From UMGS1002 sp964463325 (GTDB lineage: Bacteria; Bacillota; Clostridia; Oscillospirales; CAG-272): a DNA stretch of 64,000 nucleotides. This document shows positions 24,377 to 32,581 of the stretch, piece by piece (the stretch's first letter is position 1; every line of letters starts with the position of its first letter). Location: positions 26,278 to 90,277 of the forward strand of contig CAYXBY010000001.1 of assembly GCA_964463325.1 (NCBI GenBank), read 5' to 3'. The position numbers and the translations under genes are program-made. Under the pieces are notes generated by a model, which was given only the letters and a program-made list of their open reading frames with translations, had not been told where the DNA came from and searched no databases.

Positions 24377-24544
24377 GTTATCCAAAGACAGCAGGTTCCC
24401 GTAAAGGCCACAAGCTCTCCTGCCGAGGATGTGTTAATAGCATACTTCGCGTTCGCGCGGCTGTTATCCTTCTCTTGGGGTCTTGTGTCTTCCGGGAGAA
24501 GGATATATTTATTTTCCGTATTTCACATTGGGAGGTGAAACACA
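24377..24544 (+). promoter_or_regulatory. L10 ribosomal protein leader with attenuator
   Basis: The ~168-nt 5' UTR carries the hallmarks of the L10 leader, an RNA that the L10(L12)4 complex binds to repress its own operon: ACAGCAGG ... CTCTCCTGCCGAGG ... TGTTAATAG. Downstream, ATCCTTCTC (24466-24474) pairs with GAGAAGGAT (24496-24504), followed by a T-rich run (atatttatttt), giving an intrinsic terminator. This matches the known attenuation layout of Gram-positive rplJL leaders. Confidence 0.85.
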
Positions 24545-25072
24545 ATGCCTAGTAATGCAATTCTTGAGCAAAAGAAGCAGATCGTGGCGGACCTTGCTGA
24601 AAAGATCAAGGCTTCCCCCGCCGGCGTTCTGGTCAATTATCAGGGAATCACCGTGGCTGACGACACCGCAATGCGTAAGGCTCTTCGTGAGGCCGGCGTG
24701 ACCTATGTGGTCATGAAGAACTCGCTGACCGGTCGTGCATGCGATGAGGTCGGATACGGCGCTATGAAGGAGCATCTTGAGGGCATGACCGCTATCGCTA
24801 TCAGCGCTAACGATCCTATTGCCCCGGCTAAGATACTCAAGCCCTACGCTGAGAAGATCGAGTCCTTTAAGATCCTCGCGGGTTACCTCGAGGGCGAGGT
24901 CATCGATGAGAAGACCGTTGTCGCTCTTGCGGACATCCCTTCAAAGGAGGTTCTGGTCGCCAAGTTCCTTGGAAGCATCCAGTCTCCTCTTTACAAGCTC
25001 GCATACGCCCTCAAGGCTGTCGCCGACAAGATGGGCGAGGATGGCGAGCAGGCCGCTCCGGCAGAGGCTTAA
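24545..25072 (+). CDS. rplJ: 50S ribosomal protein L10
   Basis: 175 residues behind GGGAGGTG. Base of the ribosomal stalk. ASPAGVLVNYQGITVADDTAMRKALREAGVTYVVMKNSL (split) is the 23S-binding N-terminal domain. The C-terminal helix that binds L7/L12 dimers ends in ALKAVADKMGEDGEQAAPAEA. No rplK-rplA upstream; the leader and promoter are immediately 5'. Confidence 0.98.
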   Translation: MPSNAILEQKKQIVADLAEKIKASPAGVLVNYQGITVADDTAMRKALREAGVTYVVMKNSLTGRACDEVGYGAMKEHLEGMTAIAISANDPIAPAKILKPYAEKIESFKILAGYLEGEVIDEKTVVALADIPSKEVLVAKFLGSIQSPLYKLAYALKAVADKMGEDGEQAAPAEA

Positions 25073-25145
25073 TCAGCCGGATTTCATCAAATGCGGCTGA
25101 CATGTCCGCATAAACAACTTATTTATTTATCGGAGGTATTTCAAA

Positions 25146-25523
25146 ATGGCATCTGAGAAGATTACAGCTATTGTTGAGGCCGTTAAGGGCCTTTCCATTC
25201 TTGAGCTCTCTGAGCTCGTTAAGGCAGTTGAGGAGGAGTTTGGCGTATCCGCTGCTGCTCCTGTTGCTGTCGGCGGCGCTGCTGCTGCAGCTGCTCCCGC
25301 TGCTGAGGAGAAGACCGAGTTCGACGTTGTTCTCGCTTCCTTCGGCGCTAGCAAGCTGAATGTTATCAAGGTCGTCCGTGAGATCACAGGTCTGGGTCTG
25401 AAGGACGCTAAGGAACTGGTTGAGGGCGCTCCCAAGACCATCAAGGAAGGCGTTTCCAAGGATGAGGCTGAGTCCATCAAGAATCAGCTCACCGAGGCTG
25501 GCGCAACCGTTGAGGTTAAGTAA
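25146..25523 (+). CDS. rplL: 50S ribosomal protein L7/L12
   Basis: 125 residues, multi-copy stalk protein that recruits translation factors. N-terminal dimerisation domain, Ala-rich hinge (residues ~38-55, APVAVGGAAAAAAPAAEE), and C-terminal domain with the KTEFDVVL and GLKDAKELVEGAPKTIKEG segments. A strong terminator follows, so rpoBC is not in the same immediate transcript. Confidence 0.99.
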   Translation: MASEKITAIVEAVKGLSILELSELVKAVEEEFGVSAAAPVAVGGAAAAAAPAAEEKTEFDVVLASFGASKLNVIKVVREITGLGLKDAKELVEGAPKTIKEGVSKDEAESIKNQLTEAGATVEVK

Positions 25524-25556
25524 GTCCAAACTCGTTTCAAAATCCTGTCTGTACAG

Positions 25557-25591
25557 GAGACCGGCACCACGCGGTGCCGGTCTCTTTGTTT
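25557..25591 (+). terminator. intrinsic terminator after rplL
   Basis: 12-bp perfect stem GAGACCGGCACC (25557-25568), loop ACGC, GGTGCCGGTCTC, then TTTGTTT. It overlaps the end of the convergent gene on the minus strand. Confidence 0.88.
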
Positions 25592-26648
25592 ATTCCCCAA
25601 ATATGCTGCGGCAGAGCTTGGCCGTGAACCGCTCCTTGGCTGAAAAATCCATGGCGTCGGAATATATCCGCTCCATTTCAAAATGATATTCCCGCACACC
25701 GGCCAGCGCGTCCAGCGCCCCTGACAGCATGCTGCTATAGGCTCTGTGCGCGTGCCTCGCCTCCTGGATGTCTGCCTCCGAGGCTGGCAGATTGAGCGAT
25801 TCCATTGCGACTGGGAAGCAGGTGCGCCCCTCCGCGTGCTCGCCTTCACCGTCGTCGACGACAGCGGCTACACGATCCCGCTCCAGCAGCACGCCGTCCA
25901 GCCGCTCCGGGTCGATGGGGTCGCGCGATACCATCACCCGCAGCCCGCGCAGTCGTGCCAGCTCAACTAAGCTGTCAAGCAGCCGATGTGCCGTCATAAA
26001 GCTGTCCTTGATGATATACAGCGTCGTCGCCTCGCGCGCGAAGCATTCCGACGTGGCCTGCCCCGTCATACCAACGGCGTTGAGCAGCGCGGTGCTGATC
26101 ACAAATCCCTCGCCCGGCTCAATGCCCGCCAGCATAGATGCAGCATACTGGCGCAGCCCCTGCTCATCGATCAGCTCGCTACCAATGCCGCGTATGACAT
26201 GGCACATATCGAGACAGCCCGAAAGCCAGCCATAGGCCTGGCGCCACGCCAATCGCTTGCGTCGCCCCAGCTCGCGCAGCTTGCCGCTGTGCTCACGCAG
26301 ACACGACTCATCCCAAAAGTCCCCGAGATTGATCAATTGCTCGACCACGCCGGGCTGCTCAGGCTCCCAGGCGTGCGGTGGGGTGCCATCGATGAAGGCG
26401 ATAGTGCTGTCGTCTCGGCGCAGCAATATGCCATCCAGCGATCCGGGGTCAGACGAGCAATAATACCGCCTCGTCGTCCATCCGCGCGCCTGGGCGTAGC
26501 TCTCGACCGCTCTCATGAACCGACTTTTGCCCGTTCCCGGGCCTCCCTTTATCACAAAAATCCGCTCCGCCGAGCCAAACACCTCGGTGTAGTAATTTGT
26601 AAATCCCCGCCCGCTGTTCGAGGCGGCAAAATAACCATCAACTGTCAT
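25590..26648 (-). CDS. PRK06851-type P-loop protein with degenerate second domain
   Basis: 352 residues from ATG 26648 (GGAGGG 6 nt before it; the frame is open upstream but into repeats). It resembles the PRK06851 family of spore-former ATPases of unknown role. N-half: ERIFVIKGGPGTGKSRFMRA (Walker A near residues 34-42), then SSDPGSLDGILL and AFIDGTPPHAWEP. The C-half repeats the order: TTLYIIKDSFMTAHRLLDSL in place of the P-loop, then SRDPIDPERLDGVLLERDR and AAVVDDGE. So it is an internal duplication whose second copy has lost the GxGKS residues. A regulatory or scaffold role for the second half is inference. Confidence 0.8.
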   Translation of the reverse strand: MTVDGYFAASNSGRGFTNYYTEVFGSAERIFVIKGGPGTGKSRFMRAVESYAQARGWTTRRYYCSSDPGSLDGILLRRDDSTIAFIDGTPPHAWEPEQPGVVEQLINLGDFWDESCLREHSGKLRELGRRKRLAWRQAYGWLSGCLDMCHVIRGIGSELIDEQGLRQYAASMLAGIEPGEGFVISTALLNAVGMTGQATSECFAREATTLYIIKDSFMTAHRLLDSLVELARLRGLRVMVSRDPIDPERLDGVLLERDRVAAVVDDGEGEHAEGRTCFPVAMESLNLPASEADIQEARHAHRAYSSMLSGALDALAGVREYHFEMERIYSDAMDFSAKERFTAKLCRSIFGE

Positions 26649-26665
26649 TGATCCCTCCTGAAAAA

Positions 26666-26697
26666 TAAAAATCGGAAGCCTGAACTTCCGATTTTTT
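26666..26697. terminator. bidirectional hairpin between spoIIIAH and the P-loop gene
   Basis: AAAATCGGAAG and CTTCCGATTTT flank a short loop, with T-runs on both strands (ATTTTTT rightward, TTTTTATTTTT leftward). On the minus strand it would end the spoIIIA operon. Further small palindromes lie at 26710-26780 (GAGGCT-TGC-AGCCTC and TGAAGT...ACTTCA); no gene is visible in 26698-26895. Confidence 0.65.
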
Positions 26698-26895
26698 GAC
26701 TTTGTGATGTGCGGCGGCGCCGCATGGCGTTTTGAGGCTTGCAGCCTCGGGGCGGTGTGAAGTATTGCACACTTCAGCGCTGTGAAAGTGGCCCCTTCAT
26801 GGCCGTGGCTACGTCCGTCAAGGTCAAAACTATCTTCCAAAGAGCGATGAAGCGCGCAGCATTTCACTTGCGTCGAAGCATGCAATACCTCTTCC

Positions 26896-27471
26896 CTACT
26901 TCTGCACTATCTTGACATTCGCCGGCGTGATGCCAGACTGGTCGTAGACGATCTCGTTTATGATAGCGATATCGCTTTGAGTCAGCTTGTCGGCCTTGAC
27001 AACGACGTTCACCGTCCCCGAGCTGATAACTGCCACGCACTGCTCAAAGCCCTTGGCTACGACCAATGTCTCAATGTTGGACTCCGCCTCCATGTCCTTG
27101 GCAATCTGACTGATATCGGCGAGCGCCTGCGTTTTGGTGGCCTCGTCAGATTTTGCGCTGTCGACCACCGCCTGAAGCACCTCCAGCGCCTCATCACGGG
27201 CACGAGCGCGGCTGACCTGCGTCGACGAGAAGAAGCTGTCGACCGAGGCGTTGCCGCTGTCGACCGAGGCCGGCGTTGTGCCCGCAGCGTCCGAGCTGCC
27301 CATGCCGGCGCTGGCACTGTAATCAAAGCCGTCGTCTCGCCCCGCAAATATTGCCCAGTTAAGTACCACCGCCACGCCGATCAGCAGGACGACGCCCGCA
27401 ATAATAAGATTCCGCTTGCCCACGCGCTCCACAAATCGCTTTGCCGGCGAGCTTTCCTGTTCGTAAACCAT
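26896..27471 (-). CDS. spoIIIAH: stage III sporulation protein SpoIIIAH
   Basis: 191 residues. Mother-cell protein that meets forespore SpoIIQ to form the feeding-tube-like channel. Cytoplasmic N-terminus, a single TM helix (NLIIAGVVLLIGVAVVLNWA, residues ~25-44), a Ser/Ala-rich linker, then the extracellular YscJ/FliF-like ring domain (ALEVLQAVVDSA ... VVKADKLTQSDIAIINEIV ... ITPANVKIVQK). Last gene of spoIIIAA-AH. Confidence 0.93.
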   Translation of the reverse strand: MVYEQESSPAKRFVERVGKRNLIIAGVVLLIGVAVVLNWAIFAGRDDGFDYSASAGMGSSDAAGTTPASVDSGNASVDSFFSSTQVSRARARDEALEVLQAVVDSAKSDEATKTQALADISQIAKDMEAESNIETLVVAKGFEQCVAVISSGTVNVVVKADKLTQSDIAIINEIVYDQSGITPANVKIVQK

Positions 27472-27543
27472 CTCAAATACCTCCAGATGCTTTTGTTTTT
27501 TGTTGTGTTACATTATATTACGCACCGCCGGGCAATATGCCCG

Positions 27544-28041
27544 TTATGTGCCTGTGACATAAATTTTATTTGAACCTATATTGTATGCCGCGCTCAGCAG
27601 CGCCGTCAGTCGGCGCACGACCTCGGGCTCCGACCCGCCGCGGCACACCACGCCGATACCGCTGATGCGCGGCAGCAGCTCGGTCAGATACACTGCCTGC
27701 TCCGAGCTGCCGTTGCCGACGGTGACATACTTCACCTGCCCCGATGCGCCGCCAAGCTCGGACTTTGTGTCCGTCGCATAGACAAATTCATAGCCACACT
27801 CAAGACTTACCGCCACGCTGACATCCGAAACGCCCTCCACTCGGCTGCAAAGCGCGGCTATCTCACGTCGCAGCTGCTCAGTGTAGTCCTCCAGCTGCTC
27901 GTGTCGACTGGACGCCGCCTCAGTGCACGAGGTGTCGGTATCTGCGTCACCGGAGCCGCCGAGACACAGCAGCACCCCGCCCAGCGCCAAAAGCCCCACA
28001 AGCATCAGTTTGCGGTCAAGCCGCCATTTGCTTTTTTGCAA
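27544..28041 (-). CDS. spoIIIAG: stage III sporulation protein SpoIIIAG, TTG start
   Basis: 165 residues from TTG 28041, preceded by GGTGGTGAT. Short cytoplasmic part, TM helix (LMLVGLLALGGVLLCLGG, ~12-30), then an extracytoplasmic ring-building domain (VEGVSDVSVAVSLECGYEFVYATD ... ISGIGVVCRGGSEPEVVRRLTALLSAAYNIGSNKIYV, quoted in parts). SpoIIIAG forms a large oligomeric ring in the outer forespore membrane. Confidence 0.92.
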   Translation of the reverse strand: MQKSKWRLDRKLMLVGLLALGGVLLCLGGSGDADTDTSCTEAASSRHEQLEDYTEQLRREIAALCSRVEGVSDVSVAVSLECGYEFVYATDTKSELGGASGQVKYVTVGNGSSEQAVYLTELLPRISGIGVVCRGGSEPEVVRRLTALLSAAYNIGSNKIYVTGT

Positions 28042-28054
28042 TAGTTATCACCAC

Positions 28055-28543
28055 CTATCCGGTTACTGTACAGCGGCAGCCCAGCAGCTCGCCGATGTAC
28101 GCTTCTATCTCGTAAGGGTCGCGCAGCAGGGCTCCGCCGGACAGTATGACCGTCACGCTGTCAACATACAGCTCCCCATCACGCTCGCCGAGCACCGCGC
28201 TGACGTGACACTGCTCAAGTGGTATGTCATAGCGCTCGCAAATGTGCCCGCGCAGCGATCCCGACGCGTTGTCGGCGCCGTATCGCAAAAGCTGCTCGAT
28301 ATATTGCTGCTCATATTGCTCCTCGGCCTGCTCGCGGTCGAACATACCTGACAATCCGTCGCCCAGCTGCTCAAGGCCGGCCATAAGCTCGCCCAGCGGC
28401 GCGACAAGCACGCACAAAACACACAGCGCTCCCAAAAAGCAGACCGTCCGTCGCGTCCCGCCGCCCTCGCCCTCGGGCACCAGCGCCCCTATCGCCCCAA
28501 CGACCAGCGCCGCCGCCACCACGCTCAAAAGATACCCGCTCAT
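28055..28543 (-). CDS. spoIIIAF: stage III sporulation protein SpoIIIAF
   Basis: 162 residues from ATG 28543, overlapping the spoIIIAE stop as ATGA. Two N-terminal TM helices (LLSVVAAALVVGAIGALV and TVCFLGALCVLCVLVAPLGELM) and an extracytoplasmic domain ending in the ring-type fold (YVDSVTVILSGG ... IEAYIGELLGCRCTVTG). Also long acidic Glu/Gln segment DREQAEEQYEQQYIEQLL. Confidence 0.9.
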   Translation of the reverse strand: MSGYLLSVVAAALVVGAIGALVPEGEGGGTRRTVCFLGALCVLCVLVAPLGELMAGLEQLGDGLSGMFDREQAEEQYEQQYIEQLLRYGADNASGSLRGHICERYDIPLEQCHVSAVLGERDGELYVDSVTVILSGGALLRDPYEIEAYIGELLGCRCTVTG

Positions 28544-29691
28544 ACCGCCACCCACGCTGCCGACGTCCGCGCCAGCAGCGTCAGCGAGAAGATGAGCATG
28601 ACCGAGCAGGCACATATCACAGCCAAAAGGTAGCCCCAGACGCTGACCAGCTCCGACAGCACGCCCGCCTCCTCACCGCAGCCCAGCAGCCGCGCCGCAG
28701 TCCCCGACGCCATCAGCGCCAGCCGCGTCAGCAGCACCGAGATCAGCGTCGGCAGAATCAGCAGCACTATCACGACTATCCCCATCACGCCGACGCTGGC
28801 GCGTATATATTTGACGCTGCCCGCGACCGTCCGCAGGCTCTCGCCCAGCGCGCTGCCGACGACGGGAATAAAATTGCCCGCCATATATTTCGCCGTTCTG
28901 GCGCTCAGACTGTCGGCGGCCGACGCCAACGTCGATTGTGCACCCAGCACCGCCATCATGAGCATCATCACAAGCCCAATGACAAATGTAAAGCATTTCT
29001 TGACTGCCGCCGCTATTCCGCGCATATCGACCGACGGCGAAAGCGCCGAGGCCATGGCCAGCGCCGTGCACAGCACCGCGACCGGTATCACGCAACGGCT
29101 GCAAACATTCTCGCAGACCGTCATAAAAAACACCATTGACGCATTATTCGCCGCCGCGCTTGCCACATTGCCGCCCATGGTGTAAAACGTCCCCATCAGC
29201 GGCAGCATGGCGTCCGCAAGCAGGTTGAGCCGCTCCAAGGACGCTGTCACCAGCCGCAGCTGCTCATATTGCGTTGATATTATGGCGCCCAGCACCGCCG
29301 TCACCGTGCACAGCTTGACCGCGGCGCTCAGTGAAGACGACCTCGACAGCGTATTCAGCGACCGCAGCAGCGCCGAGAGCAGCAGTATCACCAGCAGTGT
29401 CGCGAAAAGCCGCAGCGCCCCGCCAAGTCGGACGCCGAGCAGCTGAGCGATACATGAAATTATGTATTCAAGGCTGCTCATCTGCTCAGCCGCACCGTGC
29501 AGCTGCGCCGGATCGTCCGAAAACACGCCCTCCGGCAGTAGCTCGGCGATGTCGTCGGGCACACCGTCCAGCAGCTGCTCATATTGCTCGCCATAGGCGT
29601 CGTAATTGACTGCGGCGGCGGGCAGCTTGAGCGCGGCGACCAGCACCGCTACCGCACAAACGGTCAAAATGACAGCTATCGCTCTCCGCAT
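28540..29691 (-). CDS. spoIIIAE: stage III sporulation protein SpoIIIAE
   Basis: 383 residues, polytopic, with a cleavable-looking N-terminal signal helix (RAIAVILTVCAVAVLVAALKLPAAA, quoted in part) and about seven later TM segments. Family segments: MGTFYTMGGNVASAAANNASM, GNFIPVVGSALGESLRTV. Proposed transporter-like subunit of the SpoIIIA-SpoIIQ channel. Confidence 0.93.
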   Translation of the reverse strand: MRRAIAVILTVCAVAVLVAALKLPAAAVNYDAYGEQYEQLLDGVPDDIAELLPEGVFSDDPAQLHGAAEQMSSLEYIISCIAQLLGVRLGGALRLFATLLVILLLSALLRSLNTLSRSSSLSAAVKLCTVTAVLGAIISTQYEQLRLVTASLERLNLLADAMLPLMGTFYTMGGNVASAAANNASMVFFMTVCENVCSRCVIPVAVLCTALAMASALSPSVDMRGIAAAVKKCFTFVIGLVMMLMMAVLGAQSTLASAADSLSARTAKYMAGNFIPVVGSALGESLRTVAGSVKYIRASVGVMGIVVIVLLILPTLISVLLTRLALMASGTAARLLGCGEEAGVLSELVSVWGYLLAVICACSVMLIFSLTLLARTSAAWVAV

Positions 29692-29700
29692 ACCCTCACC

Positions 29701-30090
29701 TCACGCCCATCTCAGCAGCTCACGAGCCGTGTCGAGCACTGACGAAATGAGCGGCAAGCTAAGCAGCAGTATCTCACACCGTCCCGCCAGCTCGAGGCAG
29801 CTCGCTACCGTCCCCTCGCCACAGTCGCGACACAGCTCAGCTCCGAGCTGCGTCAGCATGGCCACGCCGAACGCCTTGAGCAGCACCTCGACGCCGTCAC
29901 CCAAGCCCGCGCCCTCCGCCAGCTGCTCAAAATAGACGCAGAGCGGCGCCAGCAGCCCCAGTATCACCGCCATCAGCACCACGCTGCCGCTCAGCCTGAT
30001 CGGGATCGCCAGCTCGCCGCGCAATTGCCTAACGACCAGCGCCGCCATCGCCGTGATAAGCCCGATGCCGCATATCTGCCAGCTCTCCAT
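29701..30090 (-). CDS. spoIIIAD: stage III sporulation protein SpoIIIAD
   Basis: 129 residues from ATG 30090 (a GTG one codon earlier at 30093 is also possible; both overlap the spoIIIAC stop). Four hydrophobic helices. Conserved LKAFGVAMLTQLGAELCRDCGEG and LELAGRCEILLLSLPLISSVL match the family. Small membrane subunit of the SpoIIIA complex. Confidence 0.92.
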   Translation of the reverse strand: MESWQICGIGLITAMAALVVRQLRGELAIPIRLSGSVVLMAVILGLLAPLCVYFEQLAEGAGLGDGVEVLLKAFGVAMLTQLGAELCRDCGEGTVASCLELAGRCEILLLSLPLISSVLDTARELLRWA

Positions 30091-30284
30091 CACAGCCCAA
30101 ATATGTCGCGCACGCTGTCGAACAGCGCGCCGATCTCACCGACCAGCATCAACAGCGCCACGACAATGCCACTGATTATGACCAGCGTTGATTGCTCATC
30201 GCGCCCGTATTTTGACAGTATCTGCGCCGCTGCCGACACCAAAATTCCTACTCCCGCCACCTTAAATATAAGCGAAATATCCAT
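30090..30284 (-). CDS. spoIIIAC: stage III sporulation protein SpoIIIAC
   Basis: 64 residues, two TM helices (LIFKVAGVGILVSAAAQIL; TLVIISGIVVALLMLVGEI) joined by the conserved KYGRDEQS turn. GAGGGACAAATG gives a good start. Small membrane subunit of the SpoIIIA complex. Confidence 0.94.
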   Translation of the reverse strand: MDISLIFKVAGVGILVSAAAQILSKYGRDEQSTLVIISGIVVALLMLVGEIGALFDSVRDIFGL

Positions 30285-30314
30285 TTGTCCCTCCTAATTA
30301 CCATCGCGCCGCGC

Positions 30315-30788
30315 CTAAAGCAACAACAGCGTCAGCAGGGCGCCACCGCAAAGGCACAGCACCATTATCACGCGGCAGCGCCCCGGCAGGCGTGCGCTCT
30401 CACTGCGCTGCGCCGTCTCAAGCGTCGTGACACAGTCGTCAAGCGTGCACTCCAGCGTCTGCCGCGCCCCCATCTCGAGCGCCGCCGCAACGGTCTCAAG
30501 CGCCTGAAGTGAGGCCGCGTCAAGCCATGTCCGTGCCGCCGCGCAAAGCTGACGGGCATCGGCGGGCGGGGCGTTAATGCCACACTTCTCAAACGTTTTA
30601 TGATCACATCTGCGAATTATCTCGCCAAACTCAAGGCCGTTTGTTTTGATTTGTGATGCAATATGTCGTGCAAGCGTGCAATAGCCATCCAGACGCTCGA
30701 GCCGCTCACGCTCGCGGCAGCACAGCTGCCGCCCCAGCATCGCGGATGCCGCCATCAGCATGCCGCCGCCCAAAAGCTCAGCCCACAT
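30315..30788 (-). CDS. spoIIIAB: stage III sporulation protein SpoIIIAB
   Basis: 157 residues from ATG 30788, overlapping the spoIIIAA stop by 11 nt; the open frame upstream is a shadow of spoIIIAA. N-terminal TM helix (LGGGMLMAASAMLGRQL), a cytoplasmic-type helical domain (ERLERLDGYCTLARHIASQI ... LDAASLQALETVAAALEMGARQ), and a C-terminal TM helix (VIMVLCLCGGALLTLLLL). Resembles GspF-like domains of secretion systems. Confidence 0.9.
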   Translation of the reverse strand: MWAELLGGGMLMAASAMLGRQLCCRERERLERLDGYCTLARHIASQIKTNGLEFGEIIRRCDHKTFEKCGINAPPADARQLCAAARTWLDAASLQALETVAAALEMGARQTLECTLDDCVTTLETAQRSESARLPGRCRVIMVLCLCGGALLTLLLL

Positions 30789-31695
30789 CCGCTGCCTCCG
30801 CCGCCGTGACGTCGTATTCATAGCAAAAGCTGCCCGGCGCACGCGCCAGCCCAACGTAGTATCCAAAGCAGCGTCCGCGGTGCAGCGCCGCCATGCCGGG
30901 TCTTGACAGCAGCTCGCGCACGTCGGCGGCATGTGCGCAGGCCAGCAGCGGCACCCCGCACCCGTGCGCCGCCAGTATCGCGTCGGTCTCGCCGACGCCA
31001 ATCTCATCGCATACCAGCACCTGCGCCGCCAGCGTCCGCACCGCCACCTCAAGGCCAAGCGCCTTGGGATAGCTCGCCAGCACGTCGACCAGCAGCTCGG
31101 GTGCGTCCAGCCCCGGCGCCAGCTCGCCGCGGCTGTCGATCACGGCCACACGTCGCGCCTGCGTGCCCGATGCAAGACAGGCCGCGGCGCCGCGCAGCAC
31201 CGTCGTTTTTCCGACGCCGGGCGGCGAGTAGACTAACACCCCGCGACACAAGCGCTCTCGCCGCATAAGCTCCGCCAGCTCCTGCCCCACCCCGCGCGGC
31301 GCCATTCCAGGGATGCGCACCACCACCGTGCCGATGTCGTAAATGCCGGTCAGGCGGTCGCCGTCCAGCGCCGCATGCCCGCATACGCCGATCCGCATGC
31401 CGCGATAGCTGATATAGCCCTGCTTGATGGTGTCGGCATGCGCATATGGCGAGCCGCCGCAGGCGCGATGGATGAGCTCCTCCAGCTCTGCCGCCGTCGC
31501 GACATAGTCGAGCGGGCTGTTGCGCCCGCCGCAGGTTAGCGAGGCTCGCCGCCCGCGGCGGATATGTATCTCCTCAATGCCGACCTCCCCGCGCTCGCGC
31601 AGCTCGTCCGACAGGCGATATGGCAGCAGCTCGAGCACTGCTATCGGCAGCACGGCCACCCCCGACGCGCGACGGTCTATAAGCGTTGTTCGCAT
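30778..31695 (-). CDS. spoIIIAA: stage III sporulation ATPase SpoIIIAA
   Basis: 305 residues from ATG 31695 (GGAGG 8 nt upstream; an ATG two codons earlier is too close to it). AAA+/secretion-type ATPase thought to power the SpoIIIA channel. EEIHIRRGRRASL and DTIKQGYISYRGMRIGVCG are family marks; Walker A YSPPGVGKTTVLRG lies near residue 170, followed by VAVIDSRGELAP and VLVCDEIG (Walker B). Starts the eight-gene operon; the divergent GDPD gene begins 158 nt away. Confidence 0.94.
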   Translation of the reverse strand: MRTTLIDRRASGVAVLPIAVLELLPYRLSDELRERGEVGIEEIHIRRGRRASLTCGGRNSPLDYVATAAELEELIHRACGGSPYAHADTIKQGYISYRGMRIGVCGHAALDGDRLTGIYDIGTVVVRIPGMAPRGVGQELAELMRRERLCRGVLVYSPPGVGKTTVLRGAAACLASGTQARRVAVIDSRGELAPGLDAPELLVDVLASYPKALGLEVAVRTLAAQVLVCDEIGVGETDAILAAHGCGVPLLACAHAADVRELLSRPGMAALHRGRCFGYYVGLARAPGSFCYEYDVTAAEAADVG

Positions 31696-31783
31696 CCGCA
31701 TCACCTCCACCATGAATATATGGTTTGTCCCGCCGCGATAGAACCCGCAGGACAACTTTTATCCCAAAGTTTTGGGGCGACAG

Positions 31784-31812
31784 TTGACAAGGCACGCTAT
31801 ATGTGGTATACT
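31784..31812 (+). promoter_or_regulatory. promoter of the GDPD pair
   Basis: TTGACA (31784-31789), 17-nt spacer, TATACT (31807-31812), again with TGTGG before the -10. Predicted start about 35 nt upstream of the ATG at 31854. Confidence 0.85.
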
Positions 31813-31853
31813 GTAACCACCAAAATTTGTTTTTGTTTGAAAGGACATTTACA

Positions 31854-32576
31854 ATGAACACCATTAAATTCGACAAGAAAAATGTTAAGGTCGTCGCACA
31901 TCGCGGCGTCAGCGGACTTGAACGCGAGAACACCTGCGCCTCCTTCATCGCGGCCGGCAATCGCTCCTATTATGGCATTGAGACCGATATCCACAAGACT
32001 GTCGACGGCAACTACATCATCATCCACGACAACGACACCGCACGCGTCGCGCAGGATAAGCTCGAGGTCGAGCAATCCACCTTCCAGACTCTGCGCTCGC
32101 TCCAGCTCACCAATCTCTATGACGGCACACGCTCCCGCGCCGGCCTCAATCTCCCGACGCTGGAGGAATACATCAGCATCTGCAAGCATTACGAAAAGGA
32201 CGCCGTACTTGAGCTCAAAAACGCCTTCACCGAGGACGAGGTGCTCGAGATCTGCGCCAACATTGAAAAGCTGGACTACCTCGACCACGTGGTCTTCATC
32301 TCCTTCTCCTACGACAACCTGGTCTACCTGCGCCGCAAGTACCCCCAGCAGGCAGCGCAGTTCTTAACCTCCAGGTACGATGACAGCCTCATCGACCGCC
32401 TCAAGGAGTGGAATCTTGACCTCGACATCCGCGAGACCGCGCTGACCGCCGAGATCACCGCCACCCTCAAGGCTGCCGGCATCACCGTCAACTGCTGGAC
32501 AGTCGACGACCCGGCGCGCGCCGAGGAGCTGGTCGGCTACGGCGTCGACATGATCACCACCAACATCCTGGAGTGA
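31854..32576 (+). CDS. glycerophosphodiester phosphodiesterase (cytosolic)
   Basis: 240 residues from ATG 31854 behind AAAGGAC; no signal peptide. Hydrolyses glycerophosphodiesters to glycerol-3-phosphate and an alcohol. TIM-barrel motifs: VVAHRGVSGLERENT (catalytic HRG...EN), GIETDIHKTVDG (ExD metal site), IIHDNDTARV (second catalytic His), VLELKN (Glu), and the C-terminal NCWTVDDPARAEELVGYGVDMITTN (quoted in parts). Its stop lies 5 nt before the start of a second, secreted GDPD, so the pair may handle the same type of substrate inside and outside the cell. Confidence 0.93.
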   Translation: MNTIKFDKKNVKVVAHRGVSGLERENTCASFIAAGNRSYYGIETDIHKTVDGNYIIIHDNDTARVAQDKLEVEQSTFQTLRSLQLTNLYDGTRSRAGLNLPTLEEYISICKHYEKDAVLELKNAFTEDEVLEICANIEKLDYLDHVVFISFSYDNLVYLRRKYPQQAAQFLTSRYDDSLIDRLKEWNLDLDIRETALTAEITATLKAAGITVNCWTVDDPARAEELVGYGVDMITTNILE

Positions 32577-32581
32577 TCACC

